From positions 1-45,516 of the forward strand of contig JAQUUC010000029.1 of the NCBI GenBank assembly GCA_028694105.1: 45,516 bases of DNA, given 5' to 3'. Positions within the stretch are counted from its first letter, which is position 1. Every line of letters begins with the position of its first letter. The notes below the pieces were generated by a model, which ran no database searches, had not been told where the DNA came from, and saw only the letters and a program-made list of their open reading frames with translations. A program made the translations under genes and the position numbers. The DNA is from Hespellia sp. (GTDB taxonomy: Bacteria > Bacillota > Clostridia > Lachnospirales > Lachnospiraceae). Of the stretch, positions 34,489 to 42,795 are shown piece after piece.

Positions 34489-35187
34489 CTATTTTGATTC
34501 TTCTAATTCTTTTAAGTAATTACGGTATTCTTCTACCAGTCTTCCTGCACTTCTTGTTCCACACAGTTTTACATCTAAATGTTCGAACATGTATAAGGCA
34601 GCTGCCATCGTGAATGTTCTTGGAACACCGGAAACTTTAATTTTTGTTTCTCCTGACAGATTTGCTTTCATAACTCTCACCTGCTGTTCCGTTGGAAATG
34701 CCTGCGAGCCTGTAGCAGTCTTTACATATGTAACACCGCATTCGCAGCAGATTTTTGTAAGACTTGCAATTTCTTCATCTGATAAGAAGCCCACCTCAAA
34801 AATTAATTTTGTATCACAGCCTTCTCCACAGATTCTTACAAATTCACTTATTTCATAACGGACAAAATCCCAGTCTCCATCTTTTACAGCACCTATGTTT
34901 ACAACCATATCACATGCGGTACATCCGAGATCAACCATCTCCTGAAGTTCAGATAACTTTGATTTTGTAGACATTGCTCCGTACGGAAAACCAATAACAG
35001 CACTCGGTCCAACATCAGAGCCTTTCAATTCCTCTACGACAAGTTCTGCCCAGCAAGAATTAACATTTACTGCATTTACATGATATTTTTTTGCGATATT
35101 GCAGGCCTCGATGATGTCCTCTTTTTGTAAATTTGGTGCCAGATAAGCCAAATCTAAGTGTTTTGCAAATTCATTTACTGTTAACAT
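34489..35187 (-). CDS. deoC: deoxyribose-phosphate aldolase family protein
   Basis: Class I aldolase of 232 residues that splits deoxyribose 5-phosphate into acetaldehyde and glyceraldehyde 3-phosphate. The catalytic Asp93 is in TACDMVVNIGAVKD, the Schiff-base Lys156 is in YVKTATGS, and the second Lys184 is in KIKVSGVPRT. The phosphate loop is usually SGGxRT, but here it reads SGVPRT. The last phosphate turn LCGTRSAGRLVEE is also slightly altered. The start at 35187 has AGGAGG upstream. It is the first gene of the operon, right behind the promoter. The altered loop could mean an unusual substrate. Confidence 0.87.
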   Translation of the reverse strand: MLTVNEFAKHLDLAYLAPNLQKEDIIEACNIAKKYHVNAVNVNSCWAELVVEELKGSDVGPSAVIGFPYGAMSTKSKLSELQEMVDLGCTACDMVVNIGAVKDGDWDFVRYEISEFVRICGEGCDTKLIFEVGFLSDEEIASLTKICCECGVTYVKTATGSQAFPTEQQVRVMKANLSGETKIKVSGVPRTFTMAAALYMFEHLDVKLCGTRSAGRLVEEYRNYLKELEESK

Positions 35188-35247
35188 TGTATAACCTCCT
35201 AATAGTTTAATCTTCATATCTCATGCGCATTTTTAATATGGTTTGTT

Positions 35248-35400
35248 TGTTACAATCACAATATACTACCATTTTATTGTTTTGTCAATACCATTTGTTA
35301 TAATTCAAACATTATTTTCACACTTTTTGTTTGATTTATAACATTATAGTTGTTATGAGAATCACAAATCCGGAGATTCAGCATTCATATATTGTTATAT
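35248..35400 (-). promoter_or_regulatory. deoC operon promoter and operator repeats
   Basis: TTGACA (35283-35288), a 17-base spacer and TATATT (35260-35265) make a near-ideal promoter toward deoC. Just upstream, 16-base arms TGTTATAATTCAAACA (35296-35311) and TGTTTGATTTATAACA (35328-35343) are inverted with 15 of 16 positions matching. A partial third copy beginning TGTTACAAT (35248-35256) overlaps the -10 side. This suggests cooperative repressor binding with DNA looping. The DeoR-type regulator at 20729 is the likely ligand. Confidence 0.7.
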
Positions 35401-35415
35401 CCACACCATTTTCAC

Positions 35416-35467
35416 AAAAAAAGAGCCATGAATCCAGAATATTCACTCTAGATTCATAGCTCTTTTT
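35416..35467 (-). terminator. strong bidirectional terminator after the GtrA-like gene
   Basis: A stem of more than 20 base pairs with two mismatches (35418-35438 with 35447-35467), an eight-base loop, and seven T on the minus strand. It insulates the GH3/GtrA unit from the deoC promoter region. With the operators it accounts for the 326 bases between deoC and the GtrA-like gene. Confidence 0.85.
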
Positions 35468-35513
35468 ATTACATGTTCAACCCGAAATGTAGTCACCTCA
35501 GCAACTATGAGAC

Positions 35514-36131
35514 TTATTTGCCAGCCGGCTCCTTCGCTTCTCCCTCCGGGAAGATAATCTTAAACACAAAGAAGAAGATAATCATAGACACTCCCCCTGT
35601 GATAAATGTTACCAGCAGATTGTAAATTGCCGGTGCCACATATACGGATGCAATCGGCATCCACAGATTATTAAATCCGTTACAGATCAAGGAGATCACG
35701 ACCCACGCAATAAAGTACCACATTGCCTGATACCAAGGATTTCCATGACTCTTAAATGTGATGTTTCTCTGCAGCGGGAAGTTGATGCACTGTGCCAAGA
35801 ACGATCCAACCTCGTAGCTGATAAAGTAACCAAGTCCACCGCCAATCAGCACTGCTCCACTTGCGTCCTTCAACACATTATATCCCAACAGACTCCATGT
35901 AAAATCAACGCCAAAGAGATGCAGTTTTGCCTGCGGCCACATAAATTCTGTGCCTGCAAGACCTTTTCCCAGAATTCCCGGCATAAATGTAAACACCAGA
36001 TACTGGAATACCGTTACCATCATACTAAATACAAAGAAATAGAATATCTGGTAAACCCATTTGGAAAGTTTGGGATGCTTTTCTTCAAATGCAGTCCATT
36101 TGTTCATCCACCACTCTTTTATATTATTCAT
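35514..36131 (-). CDS. GtrA-like membrane protein
   Basis: Membrane protein of 205 residues with about four transmembrane segments (about 25-48, 80-110, 135-155 and 170-195). The conserved GtrA feature is SFLAQCINFPLQRNITFKSH, the Asn-Phe and Arg-Asn-x-Thr-Phe pattern. Members of this family assist transfer of lipid-linked sugars across the membrane. It overlaps the end of the GH3 gene by eight bases, so the two are co-translated. A link between a cytoplasmic glycosidase and a possible flippase is unusual and not explained here. Confidence 0.75.
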   Translation of the reverse strand: MNNIKEWWMNKWTAFEEKHPKLSKWVYQIFYFFVFSMMVTVFQYLVFTFMPGILGKGLAGTEFMWPQAKLHLFGVDFTWSLLGYNVLKDASGAVLIGGGLGYFISYEVGSFLAQCINFPLQRNITFKSHGNPWYQAMWYFIAWVVISLICNGFNNLWMPIASVYVAPAIYNLLVTFITGGVSMIIFFFVFKIIFPEGEAKEPAGK

Positions 36132-38553
36132 TTTTTAGTTTCCTTTCATACGCTTTATTCGCCTTACTGTTCCGGAAGAATCCACCGATGATTTTTCCCA
36201 TGCCTTTGAAGAAATGTCCGTTCACAACGGTCAGCATTCCCTCTGCCATCTCAAGGCTCACCATACCCCCGGTCATCTTCGATAACGCACGGAACGGCAT
36301 ATTATAGATAAACAAAATATTCAGATCCGGTTTGCCCTTTGCCTCACTCTTTTTCTTCATAGCCGTCAGACGATTGTAAATAAATCTGGCAAGTCCGCTC
36401 TTTGCATAGTACATCTGGCAGATGGCATCGTTGAGGCCGAGCTCGCCGGACCATTTACCGGATGGAATCGGATAGCCGAGCAGACTCGTAAACTCTGCAT
36501 CGCTGATATTCTGAACCAAGCCCGTATAGTAGTATGGAAGCTCCGCCGGATTGTACGGAAATTCTGTCGTTGTTCCAGCCAGTTCTAACTGCTCTGTCAG
36601 ACGGATATCCATAACACTTGCGCCGACCATAATATCATAAGTGCCCATTTCCACTTCCCACCTATTTGTCTTCACATTCCAGTAGCGGAACGTCTTATCA
36701 TCAAATGCAATTCTGACTTCTTTGCTTTCGCCAACCTTTAAAAATACCTTTTTGAAGCCTTTCAATTCCTTTGTAGGTCTGAATACAATTGCATTTGGCA
36801 GTCCGACATAAAGCTGTACAACCTCTGCTCCCTCATAAGCACCGGTGTTTTTCACGGTCACGCTCACTCCATCCGCATCCACTTTCATATCGGAGTATTC
36901 AAATGTTGTATAGGAAAGTCCGAAGCCAAACGGGTACTGCACACGCACCTTGCTCGTATCGTAATAGCGGTAACCAATGTAGAGTGCTTCTCTATATTCT
37001 GCATTTCGCTCGGTGCTTGGGTAATTGCGGAATGCCGGTGTATCTTCATACCGGATTGGATAAGTCTCATTCAATCTCCCCGACGGATTTGCTTTGCCCG
37101 TCAGCAGATCAAGCATCGCACTCGCTCCCGCCTGTCCGGTCAGATACCCGTGCAAAATCGCCCTGCAGCTGTTATGCCATGGCATCTCGATTGCCGATCC
37201 TGCGGAAATAATTCCCACGATATTCGGATTCACCTTTACCAGTGCTTCTAATAATTCAATCTGATTCTGTGGAATGCGCATATGGGTGCGGTCGAGCCCT
37301 TCTGATTCGCTGAGTTCATCCAGCCCGAAGCAGTAGAGGATCACATCTGCATTCTGTGCCATGTCGAGCGCTTCTTTTTTCAATACCTCATCCGCTTCAC
37401 CGGTACGTTTGTAGCCACGGCTTGTTCCCACGACCTGAATGTCATAATTGGAAATGGATTTTTCCATCGTCTCTACAAATGTGGCATTTACAACGGACGA
37501 TCCGGCTCCCTGATATCTTGGTTCAAATGCGAAGTCTCCAATCAATGCGACCCTGCTTTTTTCTGCAAGTGGAAGGATATCTTCTGCATTTTTGAGTAAG
37601 ACTGCACTTTCGACTGCTGCTTTTCTTGCCAGATCATGATGCGCGGTCTCACTGAATATTTTTGGTTTATCTTTCGCATTTTCGGTTAATGTTAAGACTG
37701 CATCCAAAAGCTGGTCTACGCAGGTGTCCAGTTCCTCCATGGCCAGCGTTCCACTTTCGACTGCTGTGATCAACTGTCTTGCCGAATCGAGTCCCGGCGC
37801 AGGCATCTCTAAGTTAGACCCTGCTGCCACACCGCTGACATGGTCGTTCGAGCCACCCCAGTCCGTCACAACAAATCCGTCAAATCCCCATTCTCCGCGG
37901 AGAATATCCTGAATCAGATGCTTATTCTCATTGGCGTACGTTCCATTGACCTCATTGTAGCTTGTCATGATGGTCTTTGCTTTTCCTTCTTTCACCGCGA
38001 TCTCAAATCCAGTCAGATAAATCTCGCGAAGCGTTCTCTCATCCAGCACGGAGTTCATTGCCATGCGGCGAAGCTCCTGTGAGTTGACTGCGAAATGCTT
38101 CGGGCAGGCCGCCACGCCCTGACTCTGTATTCCGCGTGTATAAGCCGCCGCCATTTTTCCGGCAAGGTATGGATCTTCTGCAAAATACTCAAAGTTACGT
38201 CCACAGAATGGACTTCGCTTCATGTTCAGTCCCGGTCCCAGAAGGACATTGACATTCTGCACCTTTGCTTCCTCTCCAAGTGCTGCTCCGATCTCTTCAC
38301 CGAGGTTTTCATTCCAGCTGTTTGCAACTGTCGCAGCCGTCGGAAAGCAGGTTGCAGGAAGGGATGCATTCAAACCAAGGTGATCACCTTCTCCGACCTG
38401 TCTTCGGATTCCGTGAGGACCGTCGGAGCATGCAATCGAAGGAATATTCACTCTTGGAAGATCTCGGCTCTGCCATTCATTTTTACCACTAAGGAACGCT
38501 GCTTTTTCTTCCAGCGTCATCTTATTTATTAAATCCTGATATTTCAATTTCAT
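36124..38553 (-). CDS. glycoside hydrolase family 3 beta-glycosidase
   Basis: Retaining beta-glycosidase of 809 residues without a signal peptide, so cytoplasmic. The TIM-barrel domain has CSDGPHGIR, GRNFEYFAEDPYLAGKMAAA, CPKHFAVNSQE and the nucleophile Asp231 in GFVVTDWGGSNDH. The middle alpha/beta domain (about 300-520) supplies the acid/base region near DELSESEGLDRTHM. A fibronectin-III-like domain (about 570-640) carries YPFGFGLSYTTFEYSDM. The last 120 residues are an extra C-terminal part that contains FRALSKMTGGMVSLEMAEGM, found in some Clostridia homologues. Probable action is on beta-glucosides, but xylosides are possible. Confidence 0.9.
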   Translation of the reverse strand: MKLKYQDLINKMTLEEKAAFLSGKNEWQSRDLPRVNIPSIACSDGPHGIRRQVGEGDHLGLNASLPATCFPTAATVANSWNENLGEEIGAALGEEAKVQNVNVLLGPGLNMKRSPFCGRNFEYFAEDPYLAGKMAAAYTRGIQSQGVAACPKHFAVNSQELRRMAMNSVLDERTLREIYLTGFEIAVKEGKAKTIMTSYNEVNGTYANENKHLIQDILRGEWGFDGFVVTDWGGSNDHVSGVAAGSNLEMPAPGLDSARQLITAVESGTLAMEELDTCVDQLLDAVLTLTENAKDKPKIFSETAHHDLARKAAVESAVLLKNAEDILPLAEKSRVALIGDFAFEPRYQGAGSSVVNATFVETMEKSISNYDIQVVGTSRGYKRTGEADEVLKKEALDMAQNADVILYCFGLDELSESEGLDRTHMRIPQNQIELLEALVKVNPNIVGIISAGSAIEMPWHNSCRAILHGYLTGQAGASAMLDLLTGKANPSGRLNETYPIRYEDTPAFRNYPSTERNAEYREALYIGYRYYDTSKVRVQYPFGFGLSYTTFEYSDMKVDADGVSVTVKNTGAYEGAEVVQLYVGLPNAIVFRPTKELKGFKKVFLKVGESKEVRIAFDDKTFRYWNVKTNRWEVEMGTYDIMVGASVMDIRLTEQLELAGTTTEFPYNPAELPYYYTGLVQNISDAEFTSLLGYPIPSGKWSGELGLNDAICQMYYAKSGLARFIYNRLTAMKKKSEAKGKPDLNILFIYNMPFRALSKMTGGMVSLEMAEGMLTVVNGHFFKGMGKIIGGFFRNSKANKAYERKLKNE

Positions 38554-38681
38554 CCCCGTAAATTTCCTTCCGCTCTTTTTTGTTACATAATTAATCTAAC
38601 ATAAAACATCCCTAAAATGTACCACTGTTCACAACCTGCACTTATTCTGCACAAGATGCATTTCGCGTTGGAAAAATGCAC

Positions 38682-38729
38682 AAAAAAGGAGCACTGGTTT
38701 TGTGCAAATATGCCTCCAGACTCCTTTTT
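38682..38729 (-). terminator. terminator after the AgrC-like kinase gene
   Basis: AAAAAGGAG (38683-38691) pairs with CTCCTTTTT (38721-38729), extended by CTGG with CCAG beyond a small internal loop. A six-T run follows on the minus strand. Between here and the GH3 start (about 125 bases) repeated TGCAC and TTGTG elements occur, but no confident promoter could be picked. Confidence 0.6.
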
Positions 38730-38746
38730 GATTCTCTACCGTTTTT

Positions 38747-40072
38747 TTATTTTACTTCTGTTTCCTCTGGAATCGGAATCAGAATCTTAAGCTCAAACCA
38801 ATTGTTAGACTGACTCGCCGTCAGTGTGCCGCCATATTTCTGCGTCGCATGCCGCATACTCTTCATTCCATAACCATGCATGGACTTGTCCATCTTGCTC
38901 GTCACCGGAAGTCCGTCTTTAAATACAACCGGTTCCTCACAGTAATTCTCCACACAAATCAATACAAAACCTTTCTGTGCAGACACCGACACATGAATCA
39001 GCCGTTTGGCACGGTCTTTGATTTTCTGCTCACATTCAATCGCATTGTCGAGTGCATTTCCGAAAATCGAACACAAATCCATCGTATAGATGAAATCGAG
39101 CAGCTTTCCATCCACAACGTTGGTCAGACTGATATGTTTTCTTGAACAATATAGGCTCTTACTAGTAAGCAGCGTATCAAGTACCTGATTTCCGGTCTTG
39201 TTCTGTGCCTCATAATCCTTGATATCCTGCTCCATCTCATCAAGATATGCGTTTTTCTTTTCTATATCCGTCTCCGCGCGAAGAGCAGCAATCTGGTGCT
39301 TGAAATCATGATATTTCCGGTTGATGATATCGATGCTCTCTTTCGACTGCTGATACTGCTGATACTGATTCTTAAATACATTCTGCATAGCTTCCAATTC
39401 TGTGCGGGTGCGGAATTCACTGCACTGTACAAAGTACGCATATAAAATAGCCAGACCTCCAAAATCTACGATTGTCCGGATATTCATGATTTCTTCATTA
39501 TACATTCCGCTGAATGGTGTATTCGCCGACACAAAACTCAGGTTACTGATGATAAAGATAATCACAACGATTACGACAACCGAAACCACCTCCTTGATCT
39601 CCACATTCAAAGTATCACGCTCTGACAAATGAAGCCGGTCCAGACGATACATAATCAGGCAGATTCCACCATATGTTACAAGCAGAAGCAGGCCTCTCAC
39701 CCAGACAGGCGCCTCCGCCGCCGGCCAGAAAAAGCAGTAAATCTGCCATTCAAAAGATGCCATAAACTCTGCTAATATGAAATCTCTGGCACAGCAGTAG
39801 ATTGCGTCCACAACCTTCACCTTACAGCATATGAAAATAAAGGTAAACATGAGCGCCACTGCACCGGCCATACATAATATCCACATGACATTAGAATTTA
39901 AGGCTTTCGTTAAATCCATAAATGCAACCTGAACTACCAGCATCACCGCTGCTGTCAAATATAATTTCACGCCTTGCAGACGTTTCCGAAACATAATAAT
40001 TGTAATCAGACACGCGCTCCACTCCGCAAGTGCCGTATAAATCCTTGGAATATCACGAATCACTACTTCCAT
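38747..40072 (-). CDS. AgrC-like GHKL sensor histidine kinase
   Basis: Membrane kinase of 441 residues in the quorum-sensing-type (HPK10, GHKL ATPase) group. The N-terminal half has six or seven hydrophobic segments. A coiled-coil region (about 225-250, rich in Gln) precedes the phospho-His in RKYHDFKHQIAALRAE. The ATP domain shows FGNALDNAIECEQKI and a G box in MHGYGMKSMRHATQKYGG. The start is the ATG at 40072, with GAGGTGG upstream. Such kinases usually sit next to a LytTR regulator and a peptide gene, but none is visible here, so it is an orphan in this window. It lies upstream of the GH3 gene in the same direction, separated by a terminator. Confidence 0.85.
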   Translation of the reverse strand: MEVVIRDIPRIYTALAEWSACLITIIMFRKRLQGVKLYLTAAVMLVVQVAFMDLTKALNSNVMWILCMAGAVALMFTFIFICCKVKVVDAIYCCARDFILAEFMASFEWQIYCFFWPAAEAPVWVRGLLLLVTYGGICLIMYRLDRLHLSERDTLNVEIKEVVSVVVIVVIIFIISNLSFVSANTPFSGMYNEEIMNIRTIVDFGGLAILYAYFVQCSEFRTRTELEAMQNVFKNQYQQYQQSKESIDIINRKYHDFKHQIAALRAETDIEKKNAYLDEMEQDIKDYEAQNKTGNQVLDTLLTSKSLYCSRKHISLTNVVDGKLLDFIYTMDLCSIFGNALDNAIECEQKIKDRAKRLIHVSVSAQKGFVLICVENYCEEPVVFKDGLPVTSKMDKSMHGYGMKSMRHATQKYGGTLTASQSNNWFELKILIPIPEETEVK

Positions 40073-40125
40073 TACTTTGCCACCTCGCTGATATAATTCA
40101 CCAGAATCTCCTGCCATATAGCTTT

Positions 40126-40154
40126 ATTCTATTGGATTTTCTTGAAATAAGCAA
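40126..40154 (-). promoter_or_regulatory. promoter of the AgrC-like kinase gene
   Basis: TTGCTT (40149-40154), a 17-base spacer and TAGAAT (40126-40131), about 55 bases before the kinase start. It lies between the kinase gene and the long palindrome, which would block read-through from the right. Confidence 0.45.
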
Positions 40155-40160
40155 GTAATC

Positions 40161-40232
40161 ACGGAAAAAACGCACGCAGTTGGGGACGTAGTAAAGTTGA
40201 ACTTTACTACGTCCCCAACTGCGTTTTTCCGT
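40161..40232. repeat. long palindrome with T tracts on both sides
   Basis: Two perfect 25-base arms flank a single G at 40199; the right arm starts AACTTTACTACGTCCCC. Beyond them, ACGGAAAAAACGC on the left and GCGTTTTTCCGT on the right extend the pairing after a small bulge. The resulting hairpin has T runs on either strand, so it can act as a bidirectional terminator. Its length and perfection suggest a mobile palindromic repeat (REP or MITE type) rather than an ordinary terminator. Confidence 0.7.
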
Positions 40233-40239
40233 ATGCGAA

Positions 40240-41305
40240 TCATATGCAAAATGCGGCATAAAGCGGAACTGATTTTATCCCATTTACGAAACCAAAATTA
40301 CGCGTGGAAATTCGAATTGCATAGACCGGTTTGTATTTATCCATATACACCTTCATACTTTTTGCTTTCACATGTTCTCCGGCTTTACACTCCACGGGAA
40401 TAACATGGTTCTCCTTTTGAATTAGGAAATCCACCTCAGCCGTATTATTCGATTGCTTCCAGTGTCATCCCCATCCTTGCCGACATAATCCCCATATCAC
40501 TATAGTATAGTTTAAACGCAGATAAATCCTGATATGCTGCAACCGGAAAAAATCCCTGACTACTCTTGACGCATTGATGAACAATCCCCGCATGCATCAG
40601 CCAGTCAATCGCATCACCATACTGTGAAGCTCTTGCTCCTGATTTAATGAGTTTATATTGAAACTTTTTAGAATCCTTTGCCAGCTGTACCGGTAGTGAA
40701 TCATATGCTGCAAATATCTTCACAGTATCATTTTTATCCGCATATTTTGTCATATCCGCAATATAAGAATTCAGCAGCATTTCCCGAATTTCATCCTGTC
40801 TGATTGGACTATTTATCACTAAATCTGCATTCACTGCTGCAGGCATGCCGCCAACAATGCAATAGTGAGTATATTCCTGTAATGCTTCTTTGTGAAGGAT
40901 CTCACTCATTGGCTGATTACTGTCAAAATGTTCACGAATCGTATCTGCCAAAAGCTCTTTTCCTTTTGCCCACATTACTTCTTCTAAATCCATCGGGTAC
41001 ATCGTGACCATCTGAACTTTTCCTACCGGGAAAGAATACTTCTCATGGTGCAGTGCCACTCCAAGCAGACTTCCCGCCGCAATCACATGGTACTCAGGGG
41101 CTTCCTCCGCAAAATACTTTAAAGATGTAAGCGCGCGTTCGCACATCTGAATTTCATCCATGATAATTAATGTATCTTCTGGAATAATACGAACCTGATA
41201 ATATTTCTCTATCATTGGAATCAAGTTGTTGGGATGCAGGTCACTTTCAAAATACTGACCTATCTTTTCATCCATTTCAAAAATAATGTCAGAAGCAGCA
41301 TTTAA
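40240..41305 (-). pseudogene. DUF4143/AAA_14 ATPase, broken by two lesions
   Basis: Remains of an ATPase of the same family as the intact gene at 6620-7843, though from a different branch. The surviving main part (276 residues from the ATG at 41275) has Walker B (LIIMDEIQMCERALTSLKYF), the AAGSLLGVALHHEKYSFPVG block and DUF4143 sequence. The P-loop half that should precede FEMDEKIGQYFESD is missing; the frame closes ten codons further up. After MGMTLEAIE a stop occurs, and the nuclease-like tail (TAEVDFLIQKENHVIPVECK) continues in another frame, with roughly 60 family-typical residues lost. It cannot make a working ATPase. Confidence 0.8.
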
Positions 41306-41511
41306 TCATATGAATAAATGTCATTTTTAACATTATACTTTAGTGTGCTTCTATAAATGGCATGGACGTTGTTGTGAAACAATATCATTTGGTTCACAGC
41401 ATCGTTATAACTAATTTTTGCATTATTCGTATCTTTTTTATTTTTTGTTGTATTTATACAAAAAAAACACGATAATAGAAATAAATCAAACGAGTGAAAG
41501 GAGTGTTTCCA
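41306..41511. other. intergenic region before the AraC-type gene
   Basis: AT-rich stretch that contains the deletion edge of the ATPase pseudogene and the upstream region of the plus-strand regulator gene. TAATAG (about 41473-41478) could serve as a -10, but no good -35 is seen at the right distance. No further gene is apparent. Confidence 0.3.
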
Positions 41512-42735
41512 ATGCCAAAGCAAGCAATCATTGACTATACCAGACGGCTTCTCCGCGATATCGGGATTCCGTCTTATATTTTAAAAGAGCCGTTTTTATG
41601 GAACGGACAACTGGATGCGGGACTACGGGACTCCATTCTGCTGGAGGACCCGAAGTTTGGTGAACGATTTTCTGAACTTGCAAAGCAAGTATGTATGGAC
41701 GGCATCATTTCCTGTATATCTGACGAGTATCACTGTGAATATCTCTGTATACGTCTCCCCAGCGAATCCGTTCGAAGCATTCTGTTCATCGGCCCTTTTA
41801 CCTACGAAAAACTGACAGTCAGCCGAATCATTGAGCTGTGCAATTATGCTGCTCTTCCAGGCAATCTGACCAAATTCATGCAGCAGTATTATCAGTCACT
41901 TCCTTATGTTTCAGATGACCGATGGATGAAAGGTCTGGCTCGAAATCTGGCTGAAGATTTATGGCCGGATTGTAAGAATATTAAAATCAACACTTATATC
42001 GAGAGTCAGTATGTCAATCCAAAATACAACACGGTACATCCTGTTCCAACTACAAACACCATCGAACAGATTGTTGACCGGTATCAAACTGAGAGAACCC
42101 TCATGAATACCATCAGCACCGGAGATGTCGACAAGATTAACAGCATAATCAGCGAAGAAGCGATTCCAAAGATGAAGCAGCGTTTTCCGGATTCCATGCG
42201 TGATCAGAAGAACGGACTGATTGTCTTGAACACCTTGTGCCGAAAAGCAGCAGAAACCGGCGGCGTTCATCCGGTTTATCTGAATGAGATCTCGGGAAAA
42301 TATGCATTTGAAATCGAGACTTGTTCGAATCTGCAGCAGCTCAATAAAATTTGGAAGAACATGCTCCGCAAATACTGCCTGCTCGTACAATCCCACTCTC
42401 TTAGCGGTTACTCGCTGCCGATACAGAAAGCGATCAGTCATATTTCCTTTAATCTGACGGGCGATTTGAGTCTGTCTGCCATTGCCGAAATGTTATCTCT
42501 TAACAGCAGTTATCTCTCGACTCTTTTTAAAAAAGAAACGGGTATGACGCTGACGTATTATGCAAATAAAAAAAGGGTGGAGCATGCAATTTTCTTATTG
42601 AATACCACCGATTTACCGATTCAGGATATCGCCGCACTATGTGGAATTCCGGATTTGAATTATTTTACGAAAACCTTCAAGAAATATCAGAATATGACAC
42701 CGAGTGAATACAAAGAAATGCTGAAAGGACATTAA
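41512..42735 (+). CDS. AraC-family transcriptional regulator
   Basis: Regulator of 407 residues. The last hundred residues hold the AraC double helix-turn-helix: ISFNLTGDLSLSAIAEMLSL, SSYLSTLFKKETGMTLTYYA and the signature IAALCGIPDLNYFTKTFKKY. The N-terminal 290 residues are a sensing region of unknown ligand with no phosphoacceptor site, and resemble other long clostridial AraC proteins found near carbohydrate genes. The start is ATG 41512, with AAAGGAG upstream. It is the only plus-strand gene in this half of the window, and its targets are not obvious; the GH3 unit is the nearest sugar locus. Confidence 0.88.
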   Translation: MPKQAIIDYTRRLLRDIGIPSYILKEPFLWNGQLDAGLRDSILLEDPKFGERFSELAKQVCMDGIISCISDEYHCEYLCIRLPSESVRSILFIGPFTYEKLTVSRIIELCNYAALPGNLTKFMQQYYQSLPYVSDDRWMKGLARNLAEDLWPDCKNIKINTYIESQYVNPKYNTVHPVPTTNTIEQIVDRYQTERTLMNTISTGDVDKINSIISEEAIPKMKQRFPDSMRDQKNGLIVLNTLCRKAAETGGVHPVYLNEISGKYAFEIETCSNLQQLNKIWKNMLRKYCLLVQSHSLSGYSLPIQKAISHISFNLTGDLSLSAIAEMLSLNSSYLSTLFKKETGMTLTYYANKKRVEHAIFLLNTTDLPIQDIAALCGIPDLNYFTKTFKKYQNMTPSEYKEMLKGH

Positions 42736-42752
42736 GACCCTTCAGCATTTCT
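42715..42752 (+). terminator. terminator overlapping the end of the AraC-type gene
   Basis: GAAATGCTGAAAGG (42715-42728) pairs with CCTTCAGCATTTC (42739-42751) with one bulge, followed by TTCTCTTTT. The gene's stop codon is inside the loop. It also stands between the convergent MarR gene and the regulator. Confidence 0.7.
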
Positions 42753-42795
42753 TCTCTTTTCCTTTACAACCCGGTATCCCTATCGGTATTATAAA

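Noticed and set aside
38554-38681. LytTR-type binding repeats ahead of the GH3 gene
   Set aside because: Repeated TGCAC/TTGTG words are seen but their spacing is irregular and does not match the known direct-repeat layout.
40161-40232. CRISPR repeat or attachment site
   Set aside because: Only one copy is present, with no spacers or integrase gene; the structure is a single large hairpin.
41959-42441. Minus-strand frame of 160 codons inside the AraC-type gene
   Set aside because: It lies fully within a well-supported regulator gene and shows no domain pattern or ribosome binding site.
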